Shown: positions 13,182-22,937 of the stretch, piece by piece
How positions within the stretch are numbered: the first letter of the stretch is position 1
Layout of the letters: each line of letters opens with the position of its first letter
Translations under genes and position numbers: made by a program
Notes under the pieces: generated by a model
What the model was told of the DNA's origin: nothing
Databases searched by the model: none
The model's input: the letters and a program-made list of their open reading frames with translations, nothing else
Source: Pelecanus crispus
Taxonomy: Eukaryota; Chordata; Aves; Pelecaniformes; Pelecanidae
Assembly: GCF_030463565.1 (NCBI RefSeq)
Contig: NC_134675.1
Location: 12,421,862 to 12,485,861 of the forward strand
DNA length: 64,000 bases
Reading direction: 5' to 3'

Positions 13182-14572
13182 ACAAGGAAGGCGAACTTGT
13201 ATCAACGGACGAGGAGAAGGCTGAGGCACTCAACAACTTCTTTGCCTCGGTCTTCACCGTCAACCTCTCTCCTCACCCCTCCCAAATCGATGGACCACAA
13301 GATGGGGAGCAGGGGGGTAAAGCCCCTCCCACTGTAAGGGAAGATCAGGTTCAAGACCACCTGAGGAACCTCAATGTACACAAGTCTATGGGACCTGATG
13401 AGATGCACCCCGGAGTCCTGAGGGAATTGGCTGATGTAGTTGCCAAGCCACTCTCCATGATATTTGAAAAGTCATGGCAGTCCGGTGAAGTCCCTGCTGA
13501 CTGGAAAAAGGGGAATGTTGTGCCCATTTGTAAAAAGGGAAGAAAGGAGGACCCTGGGAACTACCGACCTGTCAGCCTCACCTCTGTGCCTGGGAAGATC
13601 ATGGAGCAGATCCTCCTAGAAGCTATGCTCAAGCACATGGAGGACAGGGAGGTGATTCGAGACAGCCAGCATGGCTTCACCAAGGGAATTTCCTGCCTGA
13701 CCAACCTAGTGGCTTTCTATGAAGGAGTGACTGCATCAGTGGACAAGGGAAAAGCAATGGATGTCATCTACTTGGATTTCTGTAAAGTGTTCGACACAGT
13801 CCCCCACAGCATCCTTCTCTCTAAATTGGAGAGATATGGGTTTGATGGGTGGACTGTTCGATGGATAAGGAATTGGCTGGATGGTCGCATCCAGAGGGTC
13901 GTGGTCAATGGCTCGATGTCCACATGGAGACCGGTGACAAGTGGGGTCCCTCAGGGGTCCGTACTGGGACCGGTGCTATTTAACATCTTCATCAATGACA
14001 TAGACAGTGGGATCGAGTGCACCCTCAGCAAGTTTGCAGACGACACCAAGCTGAGTGGTGCCGTTGACACACCAGGAGGACAAGATGTCATCCAGAGGGA
14101 CCTGGACAAGCTGGAGAGGTGGGCCTCTGTGAACCTCATGAGGTTCAACAAGGCCAAGTGCAAGGTCCTGCACCTGGGACGGGGCAACCCCCGGTATCAA
14201 TACAGGCTGGGGGATGAAGGGATTGAGAGCAGCCCTGCGGAGAAGGACTTGGGAGTACTGGTAGATGAAAAGCTGGACATGAGCCGGCAATGTGCGCTTG
14301 CAGCCCAGAAAGCCAACCATATCCTGGGCTGCATCCAAAGAAGCGTGGCCAGCAGGTCGAGGGAGGTGATTCTGCCTCTCTACTCTGCTCTGGTAAGACC
14401 TCATCTGGAGTACTGCGTCCAGCTCTGGAGCCCTCAGCACAGGAAGGACATGGACCTGCTGGAGCGGGTCCAGAAGAGGGCCACCAAAATGATCCGAGGG
14501 CTGGAGCACCTCTCCTATGAGGCCAGGCTGAGGGAGTTGGGATTGTTCAGCCTAGAGAAGAGAAGGCTGTGA
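13178..14572 (+). pseudogene. CR1 ORF2, reverse transcriptase half
   Basis: A 464-codon frame that continues ORF2 after the frameshift. It starts at a linker region with the [15 protein letters not shown] block, then RT motifs: [34 protein letters not shown] (motif A), [15 protein letters not shown] (motif B), FADDTKLSG (motif C), and the thumb with [14 protein letters not shown]. The stop after EKRRL at 14570-14572 is the same place where the minus-strand copy C2 stops. That shared stop suggests both descend from a source with a disrupted C-terminus, or from two hits at one unstable site. Confidence 0.9.
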
Positions 14573-14926
14573 GGAGACCTTATTGCGGTCTTCCGGTACT
14601 TAAAGGGGGGCCTACAGGAAAGATGGGGAAAATCTTTTTAGCAAGGCCTGTTGTGACAGGGCAAGGGATAATGGTTTTAAACTAAAGAAGAATAGATTTA
14701 GACTAGACATAAGAAAGAAATATTTTACAATGAGGGTGGTCAAGCACTGGAACAGGTTGCCCAGAGAGGTGGTAGAGGCCCCATCCCTGGCAACATTCAA
14801 GGTCAGGTTGGATGGGGCTCTGAGCAACCTGATCTAGTTAAAGCTGTCCCTGCTCACTGCAGGGGGGTTGGGCTAGATGACCTCTAAAGGTCCCTTCCAA
14901 CCCAAAGCATTCTATGATTCTATGAA

Positions 14927-16225
14927 AAAGCCAACATCTTAATTTCATCACACATGGATTTGCACAGCACTCAAACAGCATTCCCATATGTAAATGCAAT
15001 TGAAAGGGAGGGGAAAGGAAGGAGAGATGAAGACACAGTTACAGGGACTCCAGGCACAAGCCACAGTGCACAGATAGCTAAGATAATGTGAGGAACGTGG
15101 TCAAGATAAGGTGAGGAAACAGATGGGCTGGATGAACAAATTTCTTTCTAAAAGGGACAGAGATGAAACCGATGTGAGCTTAGCTTTAGCCCAGCTGCCT
15201 GAGGAAAGGCACTCTCCATGCCAAGAACTGCTGAGGTCTATGCTTAGTCAACCTAGTGGAGAAGTCACTTATAATTCATCAGCTCAGAACGTCAGTACTG
15301 TAAGATTTAGCAAGTGCCTGTACCATTGCTGACATTTCTGCATGGGTGTGGGTGAGAAGCAAGCACACAGGATGCAGTAAAAGCCAGCAGCTGTGAATCA
15401 GTTCATGAGAGGCTGTTGATGACTGAGCATTTTAGGCTGTAAGCAGAAGTTCTGATGACTTTTGCTGAACAGAGATTTCCCTGCATGTTTTTAACATTCC
15501 CTTTCTTCAGAAAGGGCTACTGTCTGCAGTGACTGTCACACATGGTCCGTTGAATGAGAAAGTGGCTTTAAGTGAATGGGAGCACTTAAGCCTGATTGCT
15601 GAAGAGGTTGGGATCCACTTTTTTCTCCTCTTCCTTGCAGTAACAGCACCATTTTTTGGCTCCCGGCATGATGCTGTGATTTCACATCAGCAGCTCAGCG
15701 GTGTCTCTGCAGAGCACTGACATTTCCCAAAACAAGCCCTCACCTGCCTTAACAGTGCTCATTTAATTTGCAATACTGCTGTCTGGAGAAAAAAGGATCT
15801 CACAAGCCCTTGAAGTGAGGGATCATCCCCTCACCCAACAGTGCATCACCTGAGTGCTGCTTCTCCTAACTCAATGAATTTTCAGATAAGATAACTAACT
15901 GGTTAGCAATTAATTCCACCTCCACCCAGCTCTGTGCTCTGAGTCCAGCAAAGCAGTTAGTAGCACGGCTCAAAGCACACAGTCATTATTCAGCCCTGAA
16001 TGTACATAAACATACCAATCCTTTGACCCTTCTCTAATTGACCTACAAACATGAATTAATTGAATGCAAAGGAATGGTGCTCATAAACTCCAACTTCTTA
16101 GAAACGATCAAGATATAGTCATTTGTCTGGAGCTTGTGGTGTATCTAGCAGAAAAACAAGAACTGGGGAGTTTTTTGAGGCAAGGCAGTAAGAATCTGAC
16201 ATACAAGAAAAAGAGATGACAACCC
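14927..16225. other. No recognisable gene (unique sequence)
   Basis: No motif, exon or transposon was recognised. Frames are all under about 75 codons. Confidence 0.45.
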
Positions 16226-16688
16226 TGTTGAGAATTGTTAGGATTAATAGCCTTACTTAGCACTAGAAACTAAAGTAGTTGAAGCCTTAAGCTGCAAGAG
16301 CTGACCAAGAGTAAACTTTTTGATAAAACTAATGCTGCAAACACAGAACTAGCTGAAACTGGCAGATAAAAGCAGAATGAAGAAGATCAGGACGAAGGAA
16401 ACAATTCCAAGAGAATGAGGTAACTTCAGAAGGCGGCCAGCCCAGCAACAAAGAAAACCAATAAGAAATCAAGAGACCACTGACCAGAATTAAGTGATTA
16501 GACTTGGGGATTGGGTGATGGGTGGTATTGGTATAATTGGGGTGTGTGATCTACAGTAAGGGTCCCTCTTTGGAGGCACCCAGCTAGAGCTGCTCTGCAT
16601 GTCAGACAAATAAACCACTTATTTACTCAGCATATTAGCAACTCATCTTCTTTGAGCAGGAACCTAGGGTCAAGTGCTGTTGAGGTAG
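16226..16688 (+). mobile_element. LTR-like segment, unassigned
   Basis: This stretch abuts the left end of LTR A1. It is A-rich and ends in a region with AAATAAACC (a polyadenylation-signal-like AATAAA at about 16608) followed by about 80 bases, which is the usual R-U5 spacing in an LTR. A candidate start is the TGTTGAGAAT at about 16227. It does not resemble family A or B LTRs. The call rests on composition and layout only. Confidence 0.25.
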
Positions 16689-17254
16689 TGTCCTGGTTTT
16701 GGCTGGGATAGAGTTAATTTTCTTCCTAGTAGCAGGCATAGAGCTGTGTTTTGGATTTAGTATGAGAAGAATGTTGATAACACACTGATGTTTTAGTTGT
16801 TGCTAAGTACTGCTTATGCTAGTCAAGGACTTTTCAGCTTCCCATGCTCTGCCAGGTGCACAAGAAACTGGGAGGGGGCACAGCCAGAATAGTTGATCCA
16901 AACTGACCAACGGGCTATTCCATACCATATGACATCATGCTCAGTATATAAACTGGGGGGAGTTGGCTGGGGGGCAGCGATCGCTGCTCGGGAACTGTCT
17001 GGGTATCGGTCGGCGGGTGGTGAGCAATTGCATTGTGCATCACTTGCTTTGTATATTATTGTTGTTATTATCATTATAATATTGTTATTATCATTACTAT
17101 TTTACTTTATTTCAACTATTAAACTGTTCTTATCTCAACCCAGGAGTGTTTCTCACTCTTACTCCTCCGATTCTCTCCCCCATCCCACCGGGGTAGGGGG
17201 AGCGAGCGAGCAGCTGCGTGGTGCTTGGTTGCTGGCTGGGGCTAAACCACGACA
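16689..17254 (+). mobile_element. ERV family A LTR (A1)
   Basis: A complete-length LTR (566 bases) from TGTCCTGG to CCACGACA with the family A U3, CRE-like site (here TGACATCA, decayed from TGACGTCA), TATATAAA box, ATT-rich R region and U5. No internal ERV sequence adjoins it. The five-base flanks differ (GGTAG left, CCAAT right), so it is not a clean solo LTR with a target duplication. It may be the product of recombination between two insertions or of flank loss. Confidence 0.9.
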
Positions 17255-17444
17255 CCAATTCAGCCCTTCCAAGAACCTGTTTCAAAGCATCACTCAGTAG
17301 TTTATCAGGATCGTATTTTGGCTAATCAGCAACCGTCTCTGGAATGAAAACTTGGCTGAAAAGAGCATATTAGCCTTTCTGTCACAGTATCTAGTCTGAG
17401 TTCAAATATGCAAAGACTGGAACAATGTTTGCCTGTTAAAACAA
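17255..17444. other. Short unassigned gap
   Basis: Nothing is recognised between the LTR end and the GC-rich 5' end of the next CR1. Confidence 0.4.
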
Positions 17445-17689
17445 TCTAGATGAACACAACATAGGAGGCGAGGCGAGCAACTCTGGGGCCGCACGATTCG
17501 CAGCAGAGCACTCTAGCGCGGTGCACAGGGAGGTTTCTTGAATCGGGGGAGCCTCAGAGGGAGCCGAGAGAGCCACCAGGAGCCCACAGCTCTCGCGACA
17601 GTGGCTGATGAGACCTGGGCGGGGCCAGGAGCAACGGCGGCCAAGCCACCCCCACATGTATAACAGAAGCCCTTAGGGAGCACTAGTGA

Positions 17690-18557
17690 CTAGGGTATGG
17701 TGTGGCAGTTTGTGCAGGAAGGACGCTGAAGCTCTGCCAGCTTGACCATGGAGCAAAGGTATCCACCCGGCAGAAAGCCGTGGCCTCTCTAAACTCTGCA
17801 TCTGCCACAACTGGCACAGCTTCCCAGACAGAGCTCCAGTGGGAACATGCTGGCTGCACGGTGTGCCCTACTCTTATGCCAATATTGGATGGCAGTAGTG
17901 AGCACACCTGTGGGAGGTGTGCCCAGGTAGAGGAACTCCTCAGCTTAGTGGCAGAGCTCTGGGAGGAGGTGAGTAGGTTGAGGAGTATCAGGGAGTCTGA
18001 GAGGGAGATGGACTACTGGAACTGCACCCTACCTTCCCTGAGACAGGCCCAACAGGCAGACAGGATGCATAGAATCATAGAATGCTTTGGGTTGAGACAT
18101 GATACAGAGGATTCCCTATCCTCTCTCTGCCTGGCTGAACACAGTGGCTTAAGGGATAGGGGGTAATGGCAACAAGTTCCTGCCCAGTGCAGCAGGTGTG
18201 TCTCCTCCATGACTATCCCACCTTCCCAGGTGCCCTTGTATAATAGGTATGAGGCTCTGCAAGTGGAACTGAACAATGACGAGGATGAGGGTTTATCTAG
18301 GTTGCAGGTGTCACCAAGGTTAAGTCGGCCTATGCCCTGCGTCAGAACTGCTTCCATAAAGAAAAAAAGATGGGTCATTGTCATAGGAGACTCTCTCCTG
18401 AGGGGAACAGAAGGCCCAATGTGCAAACTGGACCCACTTCTTAAGGAAGTCTGCTGCCTTCCTGGGGCCCAGGTAAAAGATATGAAGAGAAAACTTCCTA
18501 CCCTGGTATGGCCCTCAGATTATTATCCATTATTGATTTTTCAGGTAGGCAGTGATG
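17690..18557 (+). pseudogene. CR1 ORF1 (N-terminal and esterase parts), degraded
   Basis: The frame at 17690-18166 encodes a CR1 ORF1 N-terminal region with paired cysteines (GCTVCP and TCGRC) followed by a charged, probably coiled-coil stretch (QVEELLSLVAELWEEV through RSIRESEREMD). This is typical of the CR1 ORF1 nucleic-acid-binding protein. After a frame change, 18358-18557 encodes the N-terminal half of the ORF1 esterase (SGNH hydrolase) domain: the GDSLLRG block with the catalytic Ser, then CCLPGA and [13 protein letters not shown], which corresponds to the Gly-x-Asn-Asp block but with Asn replaced. No ATG opens the first frame: an in-frame TGA lies at 17687-17689. The domain resumes at 19094 after the nested insertion. 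Confidence 0.75.
18067..18094 (-). repeat. Very short CR1 3' terminus, antisense, inside CR1 ORF1
   Basis: About 28 bases (ATAGAATCATAGAATGC followed by TTTGGGTTG) match the extreme 3' end of CR1 in antisense. They sit inside the ORF1 coding region of C4, where related copies would encode ordinary ORF1 residues. It looks like an almost fully 5'-truncated insertion or a template switch. Confidence 0.55.
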
Positions 18558-18563
18558 AAGTTG

Positions 18564-19087
18564 AGGGGAGACCTTATCACTCTCTACAACTACCTGACAG
18601 GAGGGTGTAGTGAGGTGGGTGTTGGTCTCTTCTCCCAAGTAGTTAGCGATAGGACAAGAGGAAATGGGCTCAAGCTGCGCCAGGGGAGGTTTAGGTTGGA
18701 TATTAGGAAGAATTTCTTCACAGAAAGGGTAGTCAAGCATTGGAACAGGCTGCCCAGAGAGGTCGTGGAGTCACCATCCCTGGAGGTGTTCAAAAAACAG
18801 GTAGACGTGGCACTTCGGGATATGGTTTAGTAGGCATGGTGGTGTTGGGTTGATGGTTGGACTGATGATCTTAGAGGTCCTTTCCAATCTTAATGATTCC
18901 TAGTTTTTACTTTCATTATAAATAAATAATCCAGCCACCAAGCCAGGAAACATGAAATTACTACTATACCCTTAACTGGTTTAGTGGTGGACTTGGTAGT
19001 GTTAGGTTAATGGTTGGACTGGATGATCTTAAAGGTCTTTTCCAACCTAAACGATTCTATGATTCTATGATTCTATTCTATGATTCT
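18564..19087 (+). mobile_element. Nested CR1 with composite tail (C5), flanked by AAGTTG
   Basis: A 524-base CR1 3' piece inserted into the ORF1 esterase region of C4. The hexamer AAGTTG occurs at both edges (18558-18563 and 19088-19093), which gives a target-site duplication. Reading C4 across the two edges resumes the esterase sequence (VGSDEV, then AIRSPRAIKRDFRALG). The insert encodes the CR1 ORF2 C-terminus ([12 protein letters not shown] to VALRDMV), the 3' UTR, a spacer of about 60 bases starting near 18900, a second CR1 3' end, and a tail of several TGATTCTA units. The composite matches C1 at 3757-4112. Confidence 0.85.
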
Positions 19088-19407
19088 AAGTTGCAATTAG
19101 AAGTCCGAGGGCAATCAAGAGAGACTTCAGGGCCTTGGGACAACTGGTTAAGGGATCAGGAGCACAAGCAGTGTTCTCCTTTACCCTTCCAGTTGCAGGG
19201 AATGATGAGGGAAGAAACAGGAAGAACCAGCAGATCAATACCTGGCTCCGAGCCTGATGTCACTGGCAGAATTTGGGGTTTTTTGATCATGGGTCCATTT
19301 ACAAGACACCAGGCCTGCTGGCAATAGATGGGGTACACGTCTCAAAGGGGGAAAAGGATCTTTGCACAGGAGTTAGTAGGGCTCATTGAAAGAGCTTTAA
19401 ACTAGAT
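19088..19407 (+). pseudogene. CR1 ORF1 esterase C-terminus
   Basis: This is the continuation of the C4 ORF1 after the nested insertion. In mixed frames it reads KRDFRALGQLV, then a VFSFTLPV strand, an INTWLR block, and FFDHG..YKTPGLLAIDGVHVSQRGKRIFAQELVGLIERALN before the stop. This is the C-terminal half of the CR1 esterase, with the Asp-x-x-His pair (DGVH) that supplies the catalytic His. The equivalent stretch precedes ORF2 in the copy at 11500-11800. Confidence 0.7.
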
Positions 19408-20166
19408 TTGAAGAGGGAAAGGCATAAAACCAGGCTCGCTAGAGATAAGCCTGGGGACAGCACACCAATATTTGAGGGACAGTGTGCTAGCAAGGTCCTT
19501 CGGTCTGCCATCTCAGTGGAGGTAGGGGATGGAGATCCATGCGGCAGCAAAGACGCAAGGGTTATGGATGGGTTAGAAACCACAGAAGCGCCTGAGAAAG
19601 GTCATGTAGGAATTAGGGCTTCTCTCCCAAAAAAGGTGGTGGGATTAATAGCCCAAGTGAAGTGCATCTACACCAATGCACGCAGCAGGGGCAACAAACA
19701 GGAGGAGCTGGAAGCCATTGTGCAGCAGGAAAACTATGATATAGTTGCCATCACGGAAACATGGTGGGATGACTTGCAGAACTGGAGTGCTGCAAGGGAT
19801 GGCTATAAACTCTTCAGAAGGGATAGGCAAGGAAGGAGAGGCGGTGGGGTAGCCCTGTATGTTAGGGAGTGTTTTGATTGTCTAGAGCTTGACGATGGTG
19901 ATGAAAGGGTCAAGTGTTTATGGGTAAGAATCAGGGGGAAGGCCAACGAGGCAGATATCATGGTAGGAGTCTGTTACAGACCACCCAACCAGGATGAAGA
20001 GGCAGATGAAATATTCTGTAAGCAGTTGGGAGAACTCTCACAATTGCTAGTCCTTGTTCTCATGGGGGATTTCAACTTACCAGATGACTGCTGGAAATAC
20101 AATACAGCGAAAAGGAAACAGTCTAGGAGGTTCCTGGAGCGTGTGGAAGATAACTTCCTCATACAG
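19408..20166 (+). pseudogene. CR1 ORF2 endonuclease, truncated by LTR
   Basis: A frame of about 250 codons covering most of the CR1 APE endonuclease: [58 protein letters not shown] and RRFLERVEDNFL. The coding sequence is cut at 20166 by the end of the inverted family A LTR before the SDH motif and the whole RT domain. Transcription from the GC-rich CR1 5' end could not make a working ORF2. Confidence 0.85.
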
Positions 20167-20301
20167 TGTCGTGGTTTAGCCCCAGACAGCAACTAAGCAC
20201 CACGCAGCCACTCGCTCATTCCCCCTACCCCGATAGGATGGGGGAGAGAATCAGAGGAGTAAGAGCTCCTCCAGCTCCACCTGGCTGGAGGCAAGGCCCC
20301 T

Positions 20302-22272
20302 CTAGTCCTGGTCATAGTGTTTGTTGTTCACTTCTTGTAAATGTGAATCAAGAGTCCCTTGATTAAGATCGGGAGTAGAATTAGCCCTCTTACTCTGTCT
20401 GGGGAACTGCTCCCTGGAAACTGGAGCTGCAATTTTCCTGGGAGAACCATCTTTTGTAAAAGTTTTGCCTTGCAACTCACGCACCCGTGCCTCTAGGGTC
20501 GAGGTAGATTTCCCATCCCACTTCCTCATGTCCTCTCCATGGTCACGCAGGTAAAACCACACGGTGCCCCGTGGTGTGTATCCTCTCCATCCTCTCTCTT
20601 GAGATTAAGGACGTTGGCTCCTAATGGCTGAGATACTGGTCCGTACAGGTGGGGAGTAGGACATATTCTCTCTGAGTTGTTGGAACTCTCGGGACAGTTT
20701 TTCCGACAGTTTGTCCACAGCCGAGACACAGGCCTGTCGGGAGGAAGAGATACTTTCTTCGTATGCCCAGAGTCGGCTAGCCACTTCATCCACCGTTGGT
20801 GCCTCATCATCTTTCCAGGCTAGTATTGCCAACGAGTTGGAATACGATGCTGGCGCGCTCTGTACCACGTTCCGCCACATGGGTCATGTGCACCTGACTT
20901 CATCTGGATCTTTGGGTAACTGTTCATCATTCAGGTCACTGTAAATCACCTCCAGCACGCCTAATTCCCTCAGGTACTGCATACCTTTCTCTACAGTGGT
21001 CCATTTGCTTGGGCGGTATATAACATCTTCCTTGAAAGGATACCTTCCCTTCACACTTGACAGAAGTCGCCTCCAGAGGCTGAGCGGTCTTGCCCCTTTT
21101 CCAATTGCTTTGTCAATGCCCCCTTCCCTGGAAAGGGATTCCAGCTGCTTGGCTTCCTTACCCTCTAATTCCAGGCTACTGGCCCCATTATCCCAGCATC
21201 GGAGCAGCCAGGTGATGATGTGCTTGCCTGGATGACGACTGAAATCTTTTCGCATATCTCGCAGCTCACTCGGGGATAGGAATCGGGTGGTTACCATCTC
21301 ATTTATGGGTTCTTCCTCCTCTGGTTCCCGTGATGGCCCTGGTTCATCTTCATCCCTTACTAAACGAGCTGATTTCCTTGTGTATTTTTTCTTCTGTATA
21401 GGGGCAACTGATACTGGCACGGGTTGGTTCTCTGGTTTAGCCGCAGTGCCTGCCACTGGGGTTGGAGTGGCTGCAGTACCTGTGGTGGGGGTTGGAGTAG
21501 CCGCAGTGCCTGTCACTGGGGTTGGAGTAGCCACAGTGCCCGTGGCTGCGGTTGGAGTGGCCACAGTGCCTGTCATCTTGTCATCAGATCCGGAGACCTT
21601 CTCTTTCCCTTGAGAGTACTGAATAGTGTTGGGCACAGCTCAATAGGCATGGACCAGCCCCCAGCATGTTGCAATGATTTGTGTCTCTCTGGAGTTGTCA
21701 GGGTGACAACATATTTTTCCAAATACTTTACTAGTTCTTCAGGATTCTGCGCTTATTCAGGGGTGAAGTTCCAAAACACTGGAGGTGCCCATACGATCCC
21801 ACACACCCTGCCACTCATAACTATCCAGCCTTGGGGTAGATCTCTGGATGATATTTTTAAACTGCTTACTGACCTTCATCAAAACGGAAACAACATTCCC
21901 AAGAATTATCAATAGAAGTATCTTAACTGCCCAGGGGTGTTCAAGATACTGGAAAGTTGTTGTAATGAAGGCGGAAACATCATAGAAGAAGGCAGCAAAG
22001 GTGCCATTCTGTATTTCCTCCACAACAAGCCTCTCAGAGTAAAAAGTATAATTGCTAACTCTCTCTATGAGGTAGTACCCGAAGTACAGTAGTGACTTCT
22101 GTATGAAACCCAAATACCAAAGAATGCTCAAGGTCAGGGTTTTGATAAGGAGCCTCCCAAGCAAAAGATCATGAATCACTGCAGAGCATAGCACACTACA
22201 CAAACTGACAACAAGCTTTAACGCGTGCTGCAAAAAAAAGAACATGGTGCAGATCAGATGAACTAATATCGT
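20302..22272 (-). pseudogene. Family A gag, degraded (A2)
   Basis: This is the homologue of the A5 gag. It keeps the hydrophobic N-terminus (positions about 22281-21870), with two of the three sequons seen in A5 (NYT and NGT; the third reads DVS). The five-fold 10-residue Thr/Pro/Ala repeat (about 21590-21440), the basic RKSARLVR stretch, the capsid-like region and the C-terminal region are also present. The initiator ATG of A5 is ACG here (about 22270-22272), and there are frameshifts near 21780 and 20880. It ends in the same TAG codon (20302-20304) followed by AGGGGC as in A5 and A7. Not functional. Confidence 0.85.
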
Positions 22273-22339
22273 GACCGGCAACTGTTAACAGACTCCTTAA
22301 TACACTCTAGTTAATCTGTTCTTATCTCAAACCCTTCGT

Positions 22340-22357
22340 GCCCCACGTTGGGCTCCA
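22340..22357 (-). other. Primer-binding site, mutated (A2)
   Basis: Read on the minus strand this is TGGAGCCCAACGTGGGGC, one base different (C to A at position 4) from the tRNA-Lys-type site of A5. It lies eight bases inside the LTR end. Confidence 0.8.
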
Positions 22358-22365
22358 AAAAGGGC

Positions 22366-22937
22366 TGTCGTGGTTTAGCCCCAGCCAGCAACTAAGGACC
22401 ACGCAGCCGCTCGCTCACTCCCCCTGCCCCGATGGGATGGGGGAGAGAATCGGAGGAGTAAGAGTGAGAAACACTCCTGGGTTGAGATAAGAACAGTTTA
22501 ATAATTGAAACAAAATGAAGTACAACATTAGAAGTAATAATAACAATATAATAATAACAATAATAATAACATACAAAGCAAGTGATGCACAATGCAATTG
22601 CTCAACACCTGCCGATTGATACCCAGACGGTTCCTGAGCAGTGATCGCTGCTGCCCGGCCAACTCCCCCCAGTTTATATACTGAGCATGACGTCATATGG
22701 TATGGAATAGCCCTTTGGTCAGTTTGGATCAACTATTCTGGCTGTGCCCCCTCCCAGTTTCTTGTGCGCCTGGCAGAGCATGGGAAGCTGAAAAAGTCCT
22801 TGACTAGCATAAGCAGTACTTAGCAACAACTAAAACATCAGTGTGTTATCAACATTCTTCTCCTACTAAATCCCAAACACAGCACTATGCCTGCCACTAG
22901 GAAGAAAATTAACTCTATCCCAGCCGAAACCAGGACA
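22366..22937 (-). repeat. Family A 5' LTR (A2)
   Basis: A full-length LTR in minus orientation (572 bases), TGTCCTGG at 22937 and CCACGACA at 22366. It keeps the palindromic TGACGTCA and TATATAAA blocks (22690-22675 region on the minus strand). Confidence 0.9.

Larger units (their letters stand above)
11500..14926 (+). mobile_element. CR1 LINE, long copy (C3)
   Basis: A plus-strand CR1 that starts in the C-terminal part of ORF1 (about 11500-11800; compare 19090-19400, which has the same ORF1 end) and runs through endonuclease and RT to the tail ATTCTATGATTCTATGA at about 14926. It is missing only the 5' UTR and most of ORF1. ORF2 is broken by one frameshift near 13170. The left boundary is estimated by similarity to the copy at 19090. 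Confidence 0.85.
17445..20166 (+). mobile_element. CR1 LINE with near-complete 5' end (C4)
   Basis: The element begins with a GC-rich stretch (about 17445-17690), as expected of a CR1 5' UTR and internal promoter. ORF1 remnants, a later CR1 insertion (18564-19087), the rest of ORF1 (19094-19400) and the start of ORF2 (19408-20166) follow. At 20166 it is cut off by the end of an inverted family A LTR, and the rest of ORF2 is not found in the window. CR1 copies with a 5' end are rare because most insertions are truncated. Confidence 0.8.
20167..22937 (-). mobile_element. ERV family A remnant: LTR-gag-LTR end (A2, minus)
   Basis: On the minus strand this copy reads: complete 5' LTR (22937 to 22366), primer site, gag (to 20302), then directly the last about 108 bases of an LTR (20275 to 20167). 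Protease and pol are absent. The gag-to-LTR joint lies at a short shared CCAGG/GGAG sequence, which suggests a microhomology deletion. The flanks do not match (TACAG at 20162-20166; ATTGC at 22938-22942). The right flank is plus-strand pol of A3, so the two remnants meet head to head. Confidence 0.85.

Noticed and set aside
17255-17259. A target duplication for the LTR at 16689-17254
   Set aside because: Flanks GGTAG and CCAAT do not match, even allowing one change.
21287-21915. Plus-strand frames with Val/Gly/Trp repeats opposite the A2 gag
   Set aside because: Antisense reading of the gag Thr/Pro repeat; the same shadows appear opposite gag in A5.
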